From Lacrimispora saccharolytica (lineage in GTDB: Bacteria > Bacillota > Clostridia > Lachnospirales > Lachnospiraceae): a stretch of DNA of 64,000 nucleotides. The position numbers and the translations under genes are program-made. Each line of letters begins with the position of its first letter. Positions within the stretch are counted from its first letter, which is position 1. The DNA lies in assembly GCA_021531795.1 (NCBI GenBank), contig JADYUL010000003.1:1-64000 (forward strand), written 5' to 3'. Below the pieces are notes generated by a model. That model saw only the letters and a program-made list of their open reading frames with translations. It was not told the DNA's origin and did not search any database. This document shows positions 53,383 through 61,673 of this stretch, piece after piece.

Positions 53383-54171
53383 ATGAAGAGTTTTTTTAGA
53401 AGCTGTCTTGTAGCTTTCTCGGAGTATTCAATTAGTCCGAAGAGCAGCCTTGAGAGGAAGAAGGAGAACTGTGACTGGGTACTTGTATGGTTACCGATCA
53501 TTGGACTCATTATTACCGTTATTATTAACAGATGGGCGGTATTATATCCTTATATGTGTGATTTTCAGATTCTTCCCGCAATTGTTGGCGCAGTTGTTCC
53601 TGTGGTTCTGTCGGGCGGTTATCACCTTAAGGGCTTCTTCAAAACCGTGGATGCAATCTCTTCTCATAAGTCAAAGGAAGAGAAGATTAGAATCCTCAGT
53701 ACAGATTATCATGGGGGATATGCAGCTATTACTGTATGCAGCTGTCTGCTCCTGTTTGCCATAGGAATCTGGAGTGAGATGCCTATAGACGGAATCTTCG
53801 TCATTGCTTTTTCATATATTATCTCAAGGTCGCTGGCGGGAATATCTCTTCTTACCATGAAGCATGCGACGAAAAGCAAGGCTACAGCCTATATTCCGGA
53901 TAGTAAGGCAGTACGAATCGTCCAGGTGCTCACCAATATCGGATATATTATTGTATGTATTGTATTGATGTATGACATTGCGCTGTCCTTCAATAAACCA
54001 AGGGTTTGCTACTTCTCATTACTCGGAGCATTTCTGGCTTTTGTATACTACTGTTTTACCGCAAAGAAGAACTTTGGAGGTGTGAGTGAGGAGACTGCAA
54101 ATTACTTTATTGTGGTATGTGAAGTGGTCATCCCCGTGCTTGCTTTGGTAGCATTTAAAAGCCCGATATAA
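53383..54171 (+). CDS. Divergent CobS-like membrane protein
   Basis: A 262-residue polytopic protein that resembles adenosylcobinamide-GDP ribazoletransferase (CobS), the enzyme that joins the nucleotide loop of cobalamin. The GG-x-H-x-x-G-F layout (GGYHLKGFFKTVDAISSH), the SRSLAGISLLTMKHA block and a C-terminal FGGVSEETANY element echo GGVTGD in CobS. However, acidic residues of the family motif (DGLADTADG) are largely lost: the residues before and inside it are LKGFFK. No cobalamin gene is in the neighbourhood. It may have changed function. GTG at 53380 is an alternative start. Confidence 0.6.
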   Translation: MKSFFRSCLVAFSEYSISPKSSLERKKENCDWVLVWLPIIGLIITVIINRWAVLYPYMCDFQILPAIVGAVVPVVLSGGYHLKGFFKTVDAISSHKSKEEKIRILSTDYHGGYAAITVCSCLLLFAIGIWSEMPIDGIFVIAFSYIISRSLAGISLLTMKHATKSKATAYIPDSKAVRIVQVLTNIGYIIVCIVLMYDIALSFNKPRVCYFSLLGAFLAFVYYCFTAKKNFGGVSEETANYFIVVCEVVIPVLALVAFKSPI

Positions 54172-54215
54172 CCCGAGGTTATGGCACATATGATTTTTTA
54201 GTATCTAATGTTATA

Positions 54216-54244
54216 TTGACAAAAATCAATTAATCTTGTACTTT
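54216..54244 (+). promoter_or_regulatory. Candidate promoter of livK
   Basis: A perfect TTGACA (54216-54221) lies 17 bases before TACTTT (54239-54244). A TATAAT at 54244-54249 would need a 22-base spacer. Confidence 0.5.
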
Positions 54245-54265
54245 ATAATAGATTTTACAAAGGCA

Positions 54266-54300
54266 ATAGGGTCTGTAATGTTTCAGGCCCTATCTTTTTA
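54266..54300 (+). terminator. Terminator-like hairpin in the livK leader
   Basis: ATAGGGTCTG (54266-54275) pairs with CAGGCCCTAT (54284-54293) and runs into CTTTTTATTT. It lies downstream of the predicted promoter and 24 bases before the livK start, so it could act as an attenuator, or simply end upstream transcription if the real promoter is elsewhere. Confidence 0.65.
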
Positions 54301-54323
54301 TTTAAGCCAAGGAGGAGAAAATT

Positions 54324-55529
54324 ATGAAGAAGTTATTATCTACACTTCTTGCTGTATCTATGGTGGCTACACTCTTAGTAGGTTGTGGTAACAGCGGTGC
54401 AGCAGAAAGCACAGGAACAGATGCAGCAACAACAGAGGCAGGCTCTGCATCAGGTGAGACATTTAAGATTGGTGGTATCGGACCTGTAACCGGTGGCGCT
54501 GCAGTATATGGTCTTGCAGTTAAGAACGGCGCACAGATCGCCATTGATGAGATCAATGAAGCAGGTGGTATCAACGGATATCAGATCGAGTACAATTTCC
54601 AGGATGATGAGTGTGATGCAGAGAAGTCAGTAAATGCATACAATGCACTTAAGGACTGGGATATGGACATCCTTATGGGTACAGTTACTTCAGGCTGTTG
54701 TGTAGCAGTTACACCTAAAACAGCAGAGGATAATATGTTCCAGGTAACACCTTCAGGATCTTCAGTAGACATTCTGTCAGCAGGTAATGGCAATGTATTC
54801 CAGGTATGCTTCACAGATCCTAACCAGGGTATTGCTTCAGCTCAGTATATCGGACAGAAGAAGCTTGCAACAAAGATTGGCATAATCTACGACAGTTCAG
54901 ATGTATACTCAACAGGTATTTATGAGAAGTTCACAGCAGAGGCTCCCAATCAGGGACTTGAGATTGTAGCAGCAGAAGCTTTCACAGCTGATAACAAGAC
55001 AGACTTCACAACACAGCTTCAGAAGATTAAGGACGCAGGTGCTGAACTTGTATTCCTTCCTTTCTACTACACAGAGGCTACACTTGTTCTTCAGCAGGCA
55101 AGCACAATGGGCTTTGCTCCCAAGTTCTTCGGATGTGACGGTCTTGACGGAATCCTTTCGGTTGAGAACTTTGATACAAGCCTTGCAGAGGGCGTAATTC
55201 TTCTTACACCTTTCGCAGCAGATTCATCAGATGATGCTACAGTAAGCTTCGTTAAGAAGTATGGTGAGCTTACAGGCGGTGAGACACCTAACCAGTTCGC
55301 AGCAGATGCTTATGATGCTATCTACACAATCAAGGCAGCTCTTGAGTCAGCAAATGCAACTCCTGATATGGAGGTATCAGCAATCTGCGATGCAGCTAAG
55401 GCAGCTATGACAACAATCTCTGTTGACGGTCTTACAGGTCAGGGAATGACTTGGGCAGAAACAGGTGAAGTTAACAAGGCTCCTAAGGCTGTTGTAATCA
55501 CAGATGGTGCTTATAAGTCAATGGACTAA
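54324..55529 (+). CDS. livK: Branched-chain amino acid ABC transporter, substrate-binding lipoprotein
   Basis: A 401-residue periplasmic-binding-type lipoprotein with lipobox LLVGC (Cys21) and a Ser/Ala/Thr-rich linker. The mature protein is a type 1 Leu/Ile/Val-binding domain: FKIGGIGPVTGGAAVYGLAVKNGAQIAIDEINEAGGINGY (54460-54580), TSGCCVAVTPKTAED, and QFAADAYDAIYTIKAAL. The ligand cannot be proven; branched-chain amino acids or related amides are typical. Codon use is strikingly uniform (ACA, GCA, CTT), as expected for a highly expressed gene. AAGGAGGAG precedes the ATG. Confidence 0.93.
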   Translation: MKKLLSTLLAVSMVATLLVGCGNSGAAESTGTDAATTEAGSASGETFKIGGIGPVTGGAAVYGLAVKNGAQIAIDEINEAGGINGYQIEYNFQDDECDAEKSVNAYNALKDWDMDILMGTVTSGCCVAVTPKTAEDNMFQVTPSGSSVDILSAGNGNVFQVCFTDPNQGIASAQYIGQKKLATKIGIIYDSSDVYSTGIYEKFTAEAPNQGLEIVAAEAFTADNKTDFTTQLQKIKDAGAELVFLPFYYTEATLVLQQASTMGFAPKFFGCDGLDGILSVENFDTSLAEGVILLTPFAADSSDDATVSFVKKYGELTGGETPNQFAADAYDAIYTIKAALESANATPDMEVSAICDAAKAAMTTISVDGLTGQGMTWAETGEVNKAPKAVVITDGAYKSMD

Positions 55530-55554
55530 TAGGTTAAGAAATATAGACAGTGAC

Positions 55555-55583
55555 AAAAGGGTTGCGTCATGCAACCCTTTTGT
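55555..55583 (+). terminator. Partial terminator between livK and livH
   Basis: AAAAGGGTTGC (55555-55565) pairs with GCAACCCTTTT (55571-55581), followed by GTG. It likely lowers expression of the permease and ATPase genes relative to the binding protein. Confidence 0.75.
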
Positions 55584-55603
55584 GTTTATAATTATAGGAA
55601 TTG

Positions 55604-55648
55604 TCAGCCTCATAATGTATCGGTCGATCCGGTATGTTATGAGCCTGA
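55604..55648 (+). other. Long intercistronic hairpin between livK and livH
   Basis: A 20-base arm (55604-55623) pairs almost fully with 55629-55648 around a five-base loop, with one mismatch and several G-T pairs. No T run follows, so it is more likely an RNA processing or stability element, or a regulator site, than a terminator. It lies 29 bases before the livH start. Confidence 0.65.
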
Positions 55649-55677
55649 TGATTGTTTATGAAAGAGAGGACTAACTT

Positions 55678-56553
55678 ATGAGTTTCTTGAATTATTGTAT
55701 TAACGGCTTGAGTTTGGGAAGCGTATATGCAATCATAGCCCTGGGATACACCATGGTATACGGTATTGCCAAGATGCTAAACTTTGCTCATGGTGATGTA
55801 ATAATGGTTGCGGGCTTTGTAATATATACTATGATGAACAGTCTCGGAGTGAATCCGATTGTAGCTGTTTTGATTTCGGTAATAGTCTGCACGGCTTTGG
55901 GTGTTACCATTGAGAAGATAGCATACAAGCCATTAAGAAAGGCAACTCCTCTGGCTGTACTAATTACCGCCATCGGTGTCAGCTATTTCCTTCAGAATCT
56001 GGCTCTTCTCATATTTGGAAGTGATACCAAGATGTTCACATCGGTTGTTAAGGTTCCGCAGCTTAAGCTTGGAGAGATTATAATTACAGGTGAGACTATC
56101 GTAACCATCATAGCCTGTATAATAATAATGGTCTGCCTGACACTCTTTATTAAGAAAACCAAGGCCGGACAGGCAATGCTAGCCGTATCTGAAGACAAGG
56201 ATGCTGCTGAGCTTATGGGAATCAATGTTAATGCTACCATCTCACTTACTTTCGCAATCGGTTCGGGACTGGCAGCGATCGCAGGTGCACTTCTTTGTTC
56301 ACAGTATACAAGCTTAACACCCTACACAGGTGCGATGCCCGGTATCAAGGCCTTTGTTGCTGCGGTATTCGGAGGTATCGGATCTATTCCGGGTGCACTT
56401 ATCGGTGGTCTTCTGCTTGGCGTAATTGAGAACCTGAGCAAGGCTTATATTTCATCTCAGATGGCTGATGCCATCGTGTTCTCGGTACTGATTATTGTTC
56501 TTCTTGTTAAGCCTACGGGAATACTTGGTAAGAAGATTAATGAGAAGGTGTGA
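55678..56553 (+). CDS. livH: Branched-chain amino acid ABC transporter, permease LivH
   Basis: A 291-residue inner-membrane permease with about eight helices, of the LivH type. It opens NYCINGLSLGSVYAIIALGYTMVYGIAKMLNFAHGD (55690-55797), with the family motif near MVYGI and the cytoplasmic loop SEDKDAAELMGINVN that contacts the ATPase. Together with livM it forms the channel. AGAGAGGA precedes the ATG. Confidence 0.95.
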   Translation: MSFLNYCINGLSLGSVYAIIALGYTMVYGIAKMLNFAHGDVIMVAGFVIYTMMNSLGVNPIVAVLISVIVCTALGVTIEKIAYKPLRKATPLAVLITAIGVSYFLQNLALLIFGSDTKMFTSVVKVPQLKLGEIIITGETIVTIIACIIIMVCLTLFIKKTKAGQAMLAVSEDKDAAELMGINVNATISLTFAIGSGLAAIAGALLCSQYTSLTPYTGAMPGIKAFVAAVFGGIGSIPGALIGGLLLGVIENLSKAYISSQMADAIVFSVLIIVLLVKPTGILGKKINEKV

Positions 56554-56565
56554 TTGGAGGGGAAT

Positions 56566-57621
56566 ATGAGTAAACAGTTTAAGAACAATCTTATTACATA
56601 TGGAATTATAATTGTATTCTTTGCAATTATGCAGACACTTGCTTCAACAGGCAATCTCTCAAGTCTGTTTAAAGGTCTGCTGGTGCCAATCTGTGTATAT
56701 GCGATAATGGCAGTATCTCTTAATCTGACTGTCGGAATCTTAGGTGAGCTTTCACTCGGACATGCAGGATTCATGTGCGTGGGCGCTTTTGCCTCAGCCT
56801 TCTTCTCTATGTGTCTGAAGGACAGCGGAATGAATTCCGTGCTCAGATTCATACTTGCAATTCTGCTTGCAGCCGCAGTTGCCGCGATTTTTGGAGTATT
56901 AATCGGAATCCCGGTACTGAGACTTCGCGGAGACTATCTTGCAATAGTAACACTGGCCTTCGGTGAGATAATAAAAAACCTTGTCAATGTAATGTATATC
57001 GGAAGAGACAGTAAGGGCTTCCATATCTCGCTTAAGGATACCGCGGCGCTGGGTCTTGAGACTGACGGACAGGTAATCATTAAGGGACCTCAGGGAATTA
57101 CGGGTACGCCCAACGATTCAAGCTTCATTGCGGGCACTATTATTCTGCTTATTGCGGTGTTTATTATCACCAACTTCGTTAATTCAAGGTCGGGTAGAGC
57201 CGTGATGTCCATAAGAGATAACAGGATCGCATCTGAATCAATCGGTATCAATATATCAAAATATAAGATTATGGCCTTCGCACTGTCGGCTTCCATTGCA
57301 GGAGCTGCAGGTGCACTTTATGCGCATAATCTTAATACACTGAATGCTCTTCCTAAGAACTTCGGTTACAACATGTCGATTATGATTCTTGTATATGTTG
57401 TACTGGGTGGAATCGGAAGCATCAGGGGCTCGATTATTGCTGCAACCATTCTTACTGCGCTTCCGGAGCTTCTCAGAGGCTTCAGTGATTACAGAATGAT
57501 AATCTATTCCGTTGTACTTATAGCACTTATGCTTATCAGCAATAATCCTAAGGCTAAGACATTCTTAGAGCAGCATGATTTAAGAACAATATTGAGACGC
57601 GCAGAAAAGGAGGATAAATAA
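56566..57621 (+). CDS. livM: Branched-chain amino acid ABC transporter, permease LivM
   Basis: A 351-residue permease with about ten helices. Family blocks include LNLTVGILGELSLGHAGFMCVGAFASA (56716-56796), VLRLRGDYLAIVTLAFGEI and the ATPase-contact loop MSIRDNRIASESIGINISKYKI (57207-57272). It partners LivH. The ATG at 56566 is preferred because TTGGAGGGG lies just upstream; an earlier in-frame TTG at 56554 directly abuts the livH stop. Confidence 0.95.
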   Translation: MSKQFKNNLITYGIIIVFFAIMQTLASTGNLSSLFKGLLVPICVYAIMAVSLNLTVGILGELSLGHAGFMCVGAFASAFFSMCLKDSGMNSVLRFILAILLAAAVAAIFGVLIGIPVLRLRGDYLAIVTLAFGEIIKNLVNVMYIGRDSKGFHISLKDTAALGLETDGQVIIKGPQGITGTPNDSSFIAGTIILLIAVFIITNFVNSRSGRAVMSIRDNRIASESIGINISKYKIMAFALSASIAGAAGALYAHNLNTLNALPKNFGYNMSIMILVYVVLGGIGSIRGSIIAATILTALPELLRGFSDYRMIIYSVVLIALMLISNNPKAKTFLEQHDLRTILRRAEKEDK

Positions 57622-57622
57622 T

Positions 57623-58381
57623 ATGGCATTACTTGATGTTAATAATCTTGGAATATCCTTCGGCGGACTCAGAGCTGTAGACAGCTTTGACATACATATT
57701 GAAAAGGGTCAGCTCTACGGACTTATAGGACCAAACGGTGCCGGCAAGACAACCGTCTTCAACATGTTAACAGGTGTATATAAGCCTACGGACGGTACCA
57801 TTGTTCTTGATGGAGAGAATATCACGGGCAAGAAGACCACCCACATCAACAGGGCGGGTGTTGCAAGAACCTTCCAGAATATCAGACTGTTCAAGAATCT
57901 TTCGGTACTTGATAACGTTAAGGTAGGTCTTCACAATGATTATCCTTATTCAACACTTTCGGGTATTCTTCGTCTCCCCTCATACAGGAAGCAGGAGAAG
58001 GCGATGAACGAGAAGGCTATGGAGCTTCTCAAGGTGTTTGATCTTGATAAGGAATGTGACTATCTTGCCAGTAACCTTCCTTACGGAAAGCAGAGAAAGC
58101 TTGAGATAGCAAGAGCGCTTGCAACTAATCCCAAGCTGTTGCTTCTCGATGAGCCTGCAGCGGGTATGAATCCCAACGAGACAGGAGAACTTATGGAGAC
58201 GATCAAACTTATCAGAGATGAGTTTGATATGACAATTCTTCTGATCGAGCATGATATGAAGCTGGTATCGGGAATATGTGAGAAGCTTACAGTGCTTAAC
58301 TTCGGTCGTGTCCTTGCAGAGGGTGAGACCTCTGAGGTACTCAATAATCCGGAGGTTATCAAGGCATATCTCGGAGATTAA
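57623..58381 (+). CDS. livG: Branched-chain amino acid ABC transporter, ATPase LivG
   Basis: A 252-residue ABC ATPase with Walker A GPNGAGKT, the LivG-type insert including FKNLSVLDNVKVGLH, a degenerate signature LPYGKQRKLEIARAL, Walker B LLLLDEPAAGMNP and the switch histidine in LLIEHDMKL. It powers uptake with LivF. It starts almost directly after livM, with AAAGGAGGA upstream. Confidence 0.96.
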   Translation: MALLDVNNLGISFGGLRAVDSFDIHIEKGQLYGLIGPNGAGKTTVFNMLTGVYKPTDGTIVLDGENITGKKTTHINRAGVARTFQNIRLFKNLSVLDNVKVGLHNDYPYSTLSGILRLPSYRKQEKAMNEKAMELLKVFDLDKECDYLASNLPYGKQRKLEIARALATNPKLLLLDEPAAGMNPNETGELMETIKLIRDEFDMTILLIEHDMKLVSGICEKLTVLNFGRVLAEGETSEVLNNPEVIKAYLGD

Positions 58382-58408
58382 CGGTTAACTGTAGGCGGAG
58401 GATAAAAT

Positions 58409-59119
58409 ATGGCTATGTTAGAGGTTAAGGACCTGGAAGTACACTATGGTGTGATCAGGGCCATTAAGGGAATATCATTTGAAGTAAACGAGGGAGAGGT
58501 TATCTCTCTTATCGGTGCAAACGGCGCCGGCAAGACAACCACACTTCACGCAGTAAGCGGTCTTCTGTCAAAGAGCGCAGGCAGTGTCACATTCATGGGC
58601 AAGGACATCACCAATCTTGCTGCTCACAAGATGGTGTCGCTTGGAATGGCACACGTTCCTGAGGGCAGAAGAGTGTTTTCGGAGCTTACCGTTCTTGAGA
58701 ATCTTAAGCTTGGAGCGTATACTAGAAGTGACAAGAAGGAATTAGAGGATACCCTGAATATGGTATATAAGAGATTCCCCAGATTGATGGAGCGTAGGAA
58801 TCAGATTGCGGGTACTCTTTCAGGTGGTGAACAGCAGATGCTTGCCATGGGAAGAGCTCTTATGAGCCATCCTAAGCTAATCCTTATGGATGAGCCCTCG
58901 ATGGGTCTATCACCCATATTCGTAGAGGAGATATTCAGTATTATCAGGGATATCTCCGCAGAGGGAACCACGGTTCTTCTCGTTGAGCAGAATGCGAAGA
59001 AGGCATTGTCAATTGCAGACAGAGCTTATGTACTTGAGACAGGCAATATCACTCTGAGCGGTGATGCTTCAAGCCTTCTTAACGATGAATCGGTAAAGAA
59101 GGCATACCTGGGAGAATAG
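58409..59119 (+). CDS. livF: Branched-chain amino acid ABC transporter, ATPase LivF
   Basis: A 236-residue ABC ATPase with Walker A GANGAGKT, Q-loop region VPEGRRVFSELTVLENL, signature LSGGEQQMLAMGRAL, Walker B LILMDEPSMGLSP and LLVEQNAKKAL. It is the second ATPase of the transporter and completes the livKHMGF set. CGGAGGA lies before the ATG. Confidence 0.96.
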   Translation: MAMLEVKDLEVHYGVIRAIKGISFEVNEGEVISLIGANGAGKTTTLHAVSGLLSKSAGSVTFMGKDITNLAAHKMVSLGMAHVPEGRRVFSELTVLENLKLGAYTRSDKKELEDTLNMVYKRFPRLMERRNQIAGTLSGGEQQMLAMGRALMSHPKLILMDEPSMGLSPIFVEEIFSIIRDISAEGTTVLLVEQNAKKALSIADRAYVLETGNITLSGDASSLLNDESVKKAYLGE

Positions 59120-59143
59120 TACATAACGGAATGGGAGGTTGCC

Positions 59144-59767
59144 ATGGTTATTACAATAGGCAGAACATATGGAAGCGGTGGCCGAGTTATGGGTAAGGCC
59201 CTGGCTGCAAAACTGAATATTGATTTCTATGATACGGAGCTTATGAGAATGCTGTCCGATGAGACCGGAATTAACGAGGCACTCTTCGGAGAGTCGGATG
59301 AGACATTGAAGAAGGCATATTTTGGTCAGGACCTCAAGTGGAAGAAGAATCCGACTCCGCTTCCGGCATCGGATAAGAAGTATTCAAGCGAAGCCAATCT
59401 TTTCAGATTGCAGGCTCAGATGATAAGAAAACTTGCAGATGAGAAGAATTGTATTATAATGGGTAGGTGTGCGGATGCCATACTTAATGGCAGAGAGGAC
59501 GTGGTCAGACTGTATTGCTATGCAAGTCATGCAGACTGCGTAAGAAGAGCCGTTGAGGTATGTGGCCTTCCCGAGAAGGAAATCATTAAGAGAATCGATG
59601 CAATAGACAGACATCGTGAGAACTATTACAGACATTACACCGGGAAAAGTGTGAGCGACTCAGATAATTACGATCTGTGCATTAACACGGGAACCTGCAG
59701 TGTAGACGACCTTGCGGAGTTTGTATGCATGTATCTGGATAAGAGGGGTATAAGTGTTAGCAGGTAA
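59144..59767 (+). CDS. Cytidylate kinase-like family protein
   Basis: A 207-residue P-loop protein of the cytidylate kinase-like (AAA_33/Cytidylate_kin2) family. It opens VITIGRTYGSGGRVMGKALAAKLNIDFYD with a variant phosphate loop (GSGGR instead of GxxGxGK), then IIMGRCADAIL and RIDAIDRHRENYYRHYTG. Such proteins are common in Clostridia, often unlinked to nucleotide genes, and their substrate is unknown. It follows livF by 25 bases, with GGGAGG upstream, and overlaps the aminotransferase gene. Confidence 0.82.
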   Translation: MVITIGRTYGSGGRVMGKALAAKLNIDFYDTELMRMLSDETGINEALFGESDETLKKAYFGQDLKWKKNPTPLPASDKKYSSEANLFRLQAQMIRKLADEKNCIIMGRCADAILNGREDVVRLYCYASHADCVRRAVEVCGLPEKEIIKRIDAIDRHRENYYRHYTGKSVSDSDNYDLCINTGTCSVDDLAEFVCMYLDKRGISVSR

Positions 59768-60938
59768 GTATGTTGATATGCTGACTAAGAAGTCGGTTAT
59801 CAGAGAATTATCAGAATATGCTGTAGCCCGGGGCAGGGAGATAGGATATGAGAATGTATTTGACTATACATTGGGCAATCCTTCGGTTCCCGTTCCCGAG
59901 AGCTTCAATAACAGTATTATCAGACTGATCGGTGAGAAGTCTCCGATGGACCTTCACGGATACAGTCAGAGCCTGGGAATTGCTGAGGTAAGAACCGCGG
60001 TAGCAGAGTCTCTGAACAGAAGGTTTGGCATGAATTACACCATGGACCATATCTTTATGACAAGCGGTGCCGCAGGAGCTATTGCACATGCAGTAAGGCT
60101 TGTATGTGAACCCAATGATGAGGTTATTACTTTTGCACCCTTTTTCCCTGAATATATTCCTTATATCACACATGCCGGTGTAGAACTTAAGGTGGTAAAA
60201 CCGAGCCTCACCGACTTCCAGATTAACTTCGAAGCCTTTGAAGAAATGATAAATGAGCGCACTATGGCAGTGCTCGTAAACACACCGAACAATCCCTCGG
60301 GAATTGTCTATTCTGAGGCTACGATTAAGAAGTTATCGAAAATACTACTTGACAAAAGTAGGGAATATGGGCATATTATATATCTCATATCGGACGAACC
60401 ATACAGAGAGATAGTATTTGACGGTAAATCACAGCCATATCCGGCTAAGTATTACGATGCTACAATCACCTGTTATTCGTTCTCTAAGTCTCTGTCCGTA
60501 CCCGGAGAGAGAATAGGATATGTGGCCGTAAATCCCGCCTGTCCCGATGCTTGCAAGATGATTGTAATGTGTGGACAGATATCAAGGGGAATAGGTCATA
60601 ACTGTCCTTCTTCTATTATACAGTGGGCTGTTTCGGAGAATCTGTCGGTTACTGCTGATATGTCCGTATATGAGAAGAATATGAATCTTTTGTATGATGA
60701 GCTTACGAATCTGGGCTTTGAGGTCGTAAGACCGAGTGGAACATTCTACATCTTCCCCAAGGCTCTTGAGGAGGACTCCGTAGCATTCTGCAAGAAGGGA
60801 TGCAAATATGATTTCATCGGAGTACCTGCGGACTCCTTCGGATGTCCGGGATACTTTAGACTTGCATACTGTATCGAAACCGAGAAGGTAGAAAGATCGC
60901 TTGAAGCGTTGAGGAGATTTGTGAAAGAGAACTACTGA
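59754..60938 (+). CDS. PLP-dependent class I/II aminotransferase
   Basis: A 394-residue fold-type I aminotransferase of the AspC/AlaT-like group. It has DYTLGNPSVPVPESF, NTPNNPSG, SDEPYREIVFDG, the PLP-lysine block CYSFSKSLSVPGERIGYV and the C-terminal FRLAYCIETEKVERSL. It would exchange amino groups between an amino acid and a keto acid. Its position after the Liv transporter may reflect use of imported amino acids, which is inference. The start is GTG at 59754 with GAGGGG upstream; an ATG at 59778 is an alternative. Confidence 0.85.
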   Translation: MLAGKYVDMLTKKSVIRELSEYAVARGREIGYENVFDYTLGNPSVPVPESFNNSIIRLIGEKSPMDLHGYSQSLGIAEVRTAVAESLNRRFGMNYTMDHIFMTSGAAGAIAHAVRLVCEPNDEVITFAPFFPEYIPYITHAGVELKVVKPSLTDFQINFEAFEEMINERTMAVLVNTPNNPSGIVYSEATIKKLSKILLDKSREYGHIIYLISDEPYREIVFDGKSQPYPAKYYDATITCYSFSKSLSVPGERIGYVAVNPACPDACKMIVMCGQISRGIGHNCPSSIIQWAVSENLSVTADMSVYEKNMNLLYDELTNLGFEVVRPSGTFYIFPKALEEDSVAFCKKGCKYDFIGVPADSFGCPGYFRLAYCIETEKVERSLEALRRFVKENY

Positions 60939-60990
60939 TCGGGTTTAGATAAATATAGGTTTGGATTGTTTAGATTAAGGAGACAACAAC

Positions 60991-61497
60991 ATGGCAGAGA
61001 AGGTAAAAGCAACAGTTAAGAAGACAGTAGCATCTAAGGAAGTTAAGCCTGTTGAGACCAAGGTTGAGACTAAGGTGGAGGCTAAGGTTGAGACTAAGGC
61101 AGCAGAGGCACCTAAGGCTGTAGCAGCACCTAAGGCAGCAGTAGCCCCTAAGTCAGAGCCTGCTAAGAAGGAAGCAGCCCCTAAGAAGGAAGTAGCATCT
61201 AAGAAGGCAGCAACACCTAAGAAGACAGCAGCTCCCAAGAAAGCACCTGCTAAGAAGGCTACAGAGACTAAGGCAGCAGCTCCTAAGAAGACTGCAGTTA
61301 AGACTAACGTAGTTATCGAGGTTGCTGACAGAAAGTATTCTTCAGCAGATATCGAGAAGATTGCTAAGGACGTATGGGTGTATGACCTTGGTAAGAAGTC
61401 TTCTGAGCTTAAGAGTATGGAGCTCTATGTTAAGGCTGAGGAAGCTAATGTATACTATGTATTCAACGGAGACATCCAGGGAGTATTCGGTATCTAA
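60991..61497 (+). CDS. DUF6465 family protein with Ala/Lys/Pro-rich N-terminal half
   Basis: A 168-residue protein. The first 105 residues are a repetitive, strongly basic APKK/APKKTA-type tract resembling histone H1-like tails, preceded by VETKVETKVEAKVETK repeats. The last 60 residues form a small globular domain (VVIEVADRKYSSADIEKIAKDVW, YVKAEEANVYYVFNGDIQGVFGI) matching DUF6465, a Lachnospiraceae-type family of unknown function. The tail composition suggests nucleic acid or polymer binding; this is inference. AAGGAGAC precedes the ATG, and a strong terminator follows. Confidence 0.8.
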   Translation: MAEKVKATVKKTVASKEVKPVETKVETKVEAKVETKAAEAPKAVAAPKAAVAPKSEPAKKEAAPKKEVASKKAATPKKTAAPKKAPAKKATETKAAAPKKTAVKTNVVIEVADRKYSSADIEKIAKDVWVYDLGKKSSELKSMELYVKAEEANVYYVFNGDIQGVFGI

Positions 61498-61509
61498 TAT
61501 TGAGACCTT

Positions 61510-61538
61510 GGGCAGTGCATGGGCACTGCCCTTTTTTT
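61510..61538 (+). terminator. Terminator after the DUF6465 gene
   Basis: GGGCAGTGC (61510-61518) pairs with GCACTGCCC (61523-61531) and is followed by seven T. Confidence 0.92.
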
Positions 61539-61587
61539 GTGCCCATTCATTCTTAATCATATTTATAAATTGTTTAGATTTATCTTA

Positions 61588-61616
61588 TTGACAGTAGTGG
61601 GGGATAGTGCTATCTT
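61588..61616 (+). promoter_or_regulatory. Promoter of hrcA-grpE-dnaK
   Basis: A perfect TTGACA (61588-61593) is followed after 17 bases by TATCTT (61611-61616). The CIRCE operator begins 16 bases after the -10 box, so repressor binding would block initiation or early elongation. Confidence 0.8.
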
Positions 61617-61631
61617 AGGCTTCAGAGGATG

Positions 61632-61658
61632 TTAGCACTCGAAGATATTGAGTGCTAA
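61632..61658 (+). promoter_or_regulatory. CIRCE operator
   Basis: The perfect inverted repeat TTAGCACTC (61632-61640), nine-base spacer, GAGTGCTAA (61650-61658). This is the HrcA-binding site controlling class I heat-shock operons, directly upstream of hrcA. Confidence 0.97.
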
Positions 61659-61673
61659 CAAACGGTAAAACAA

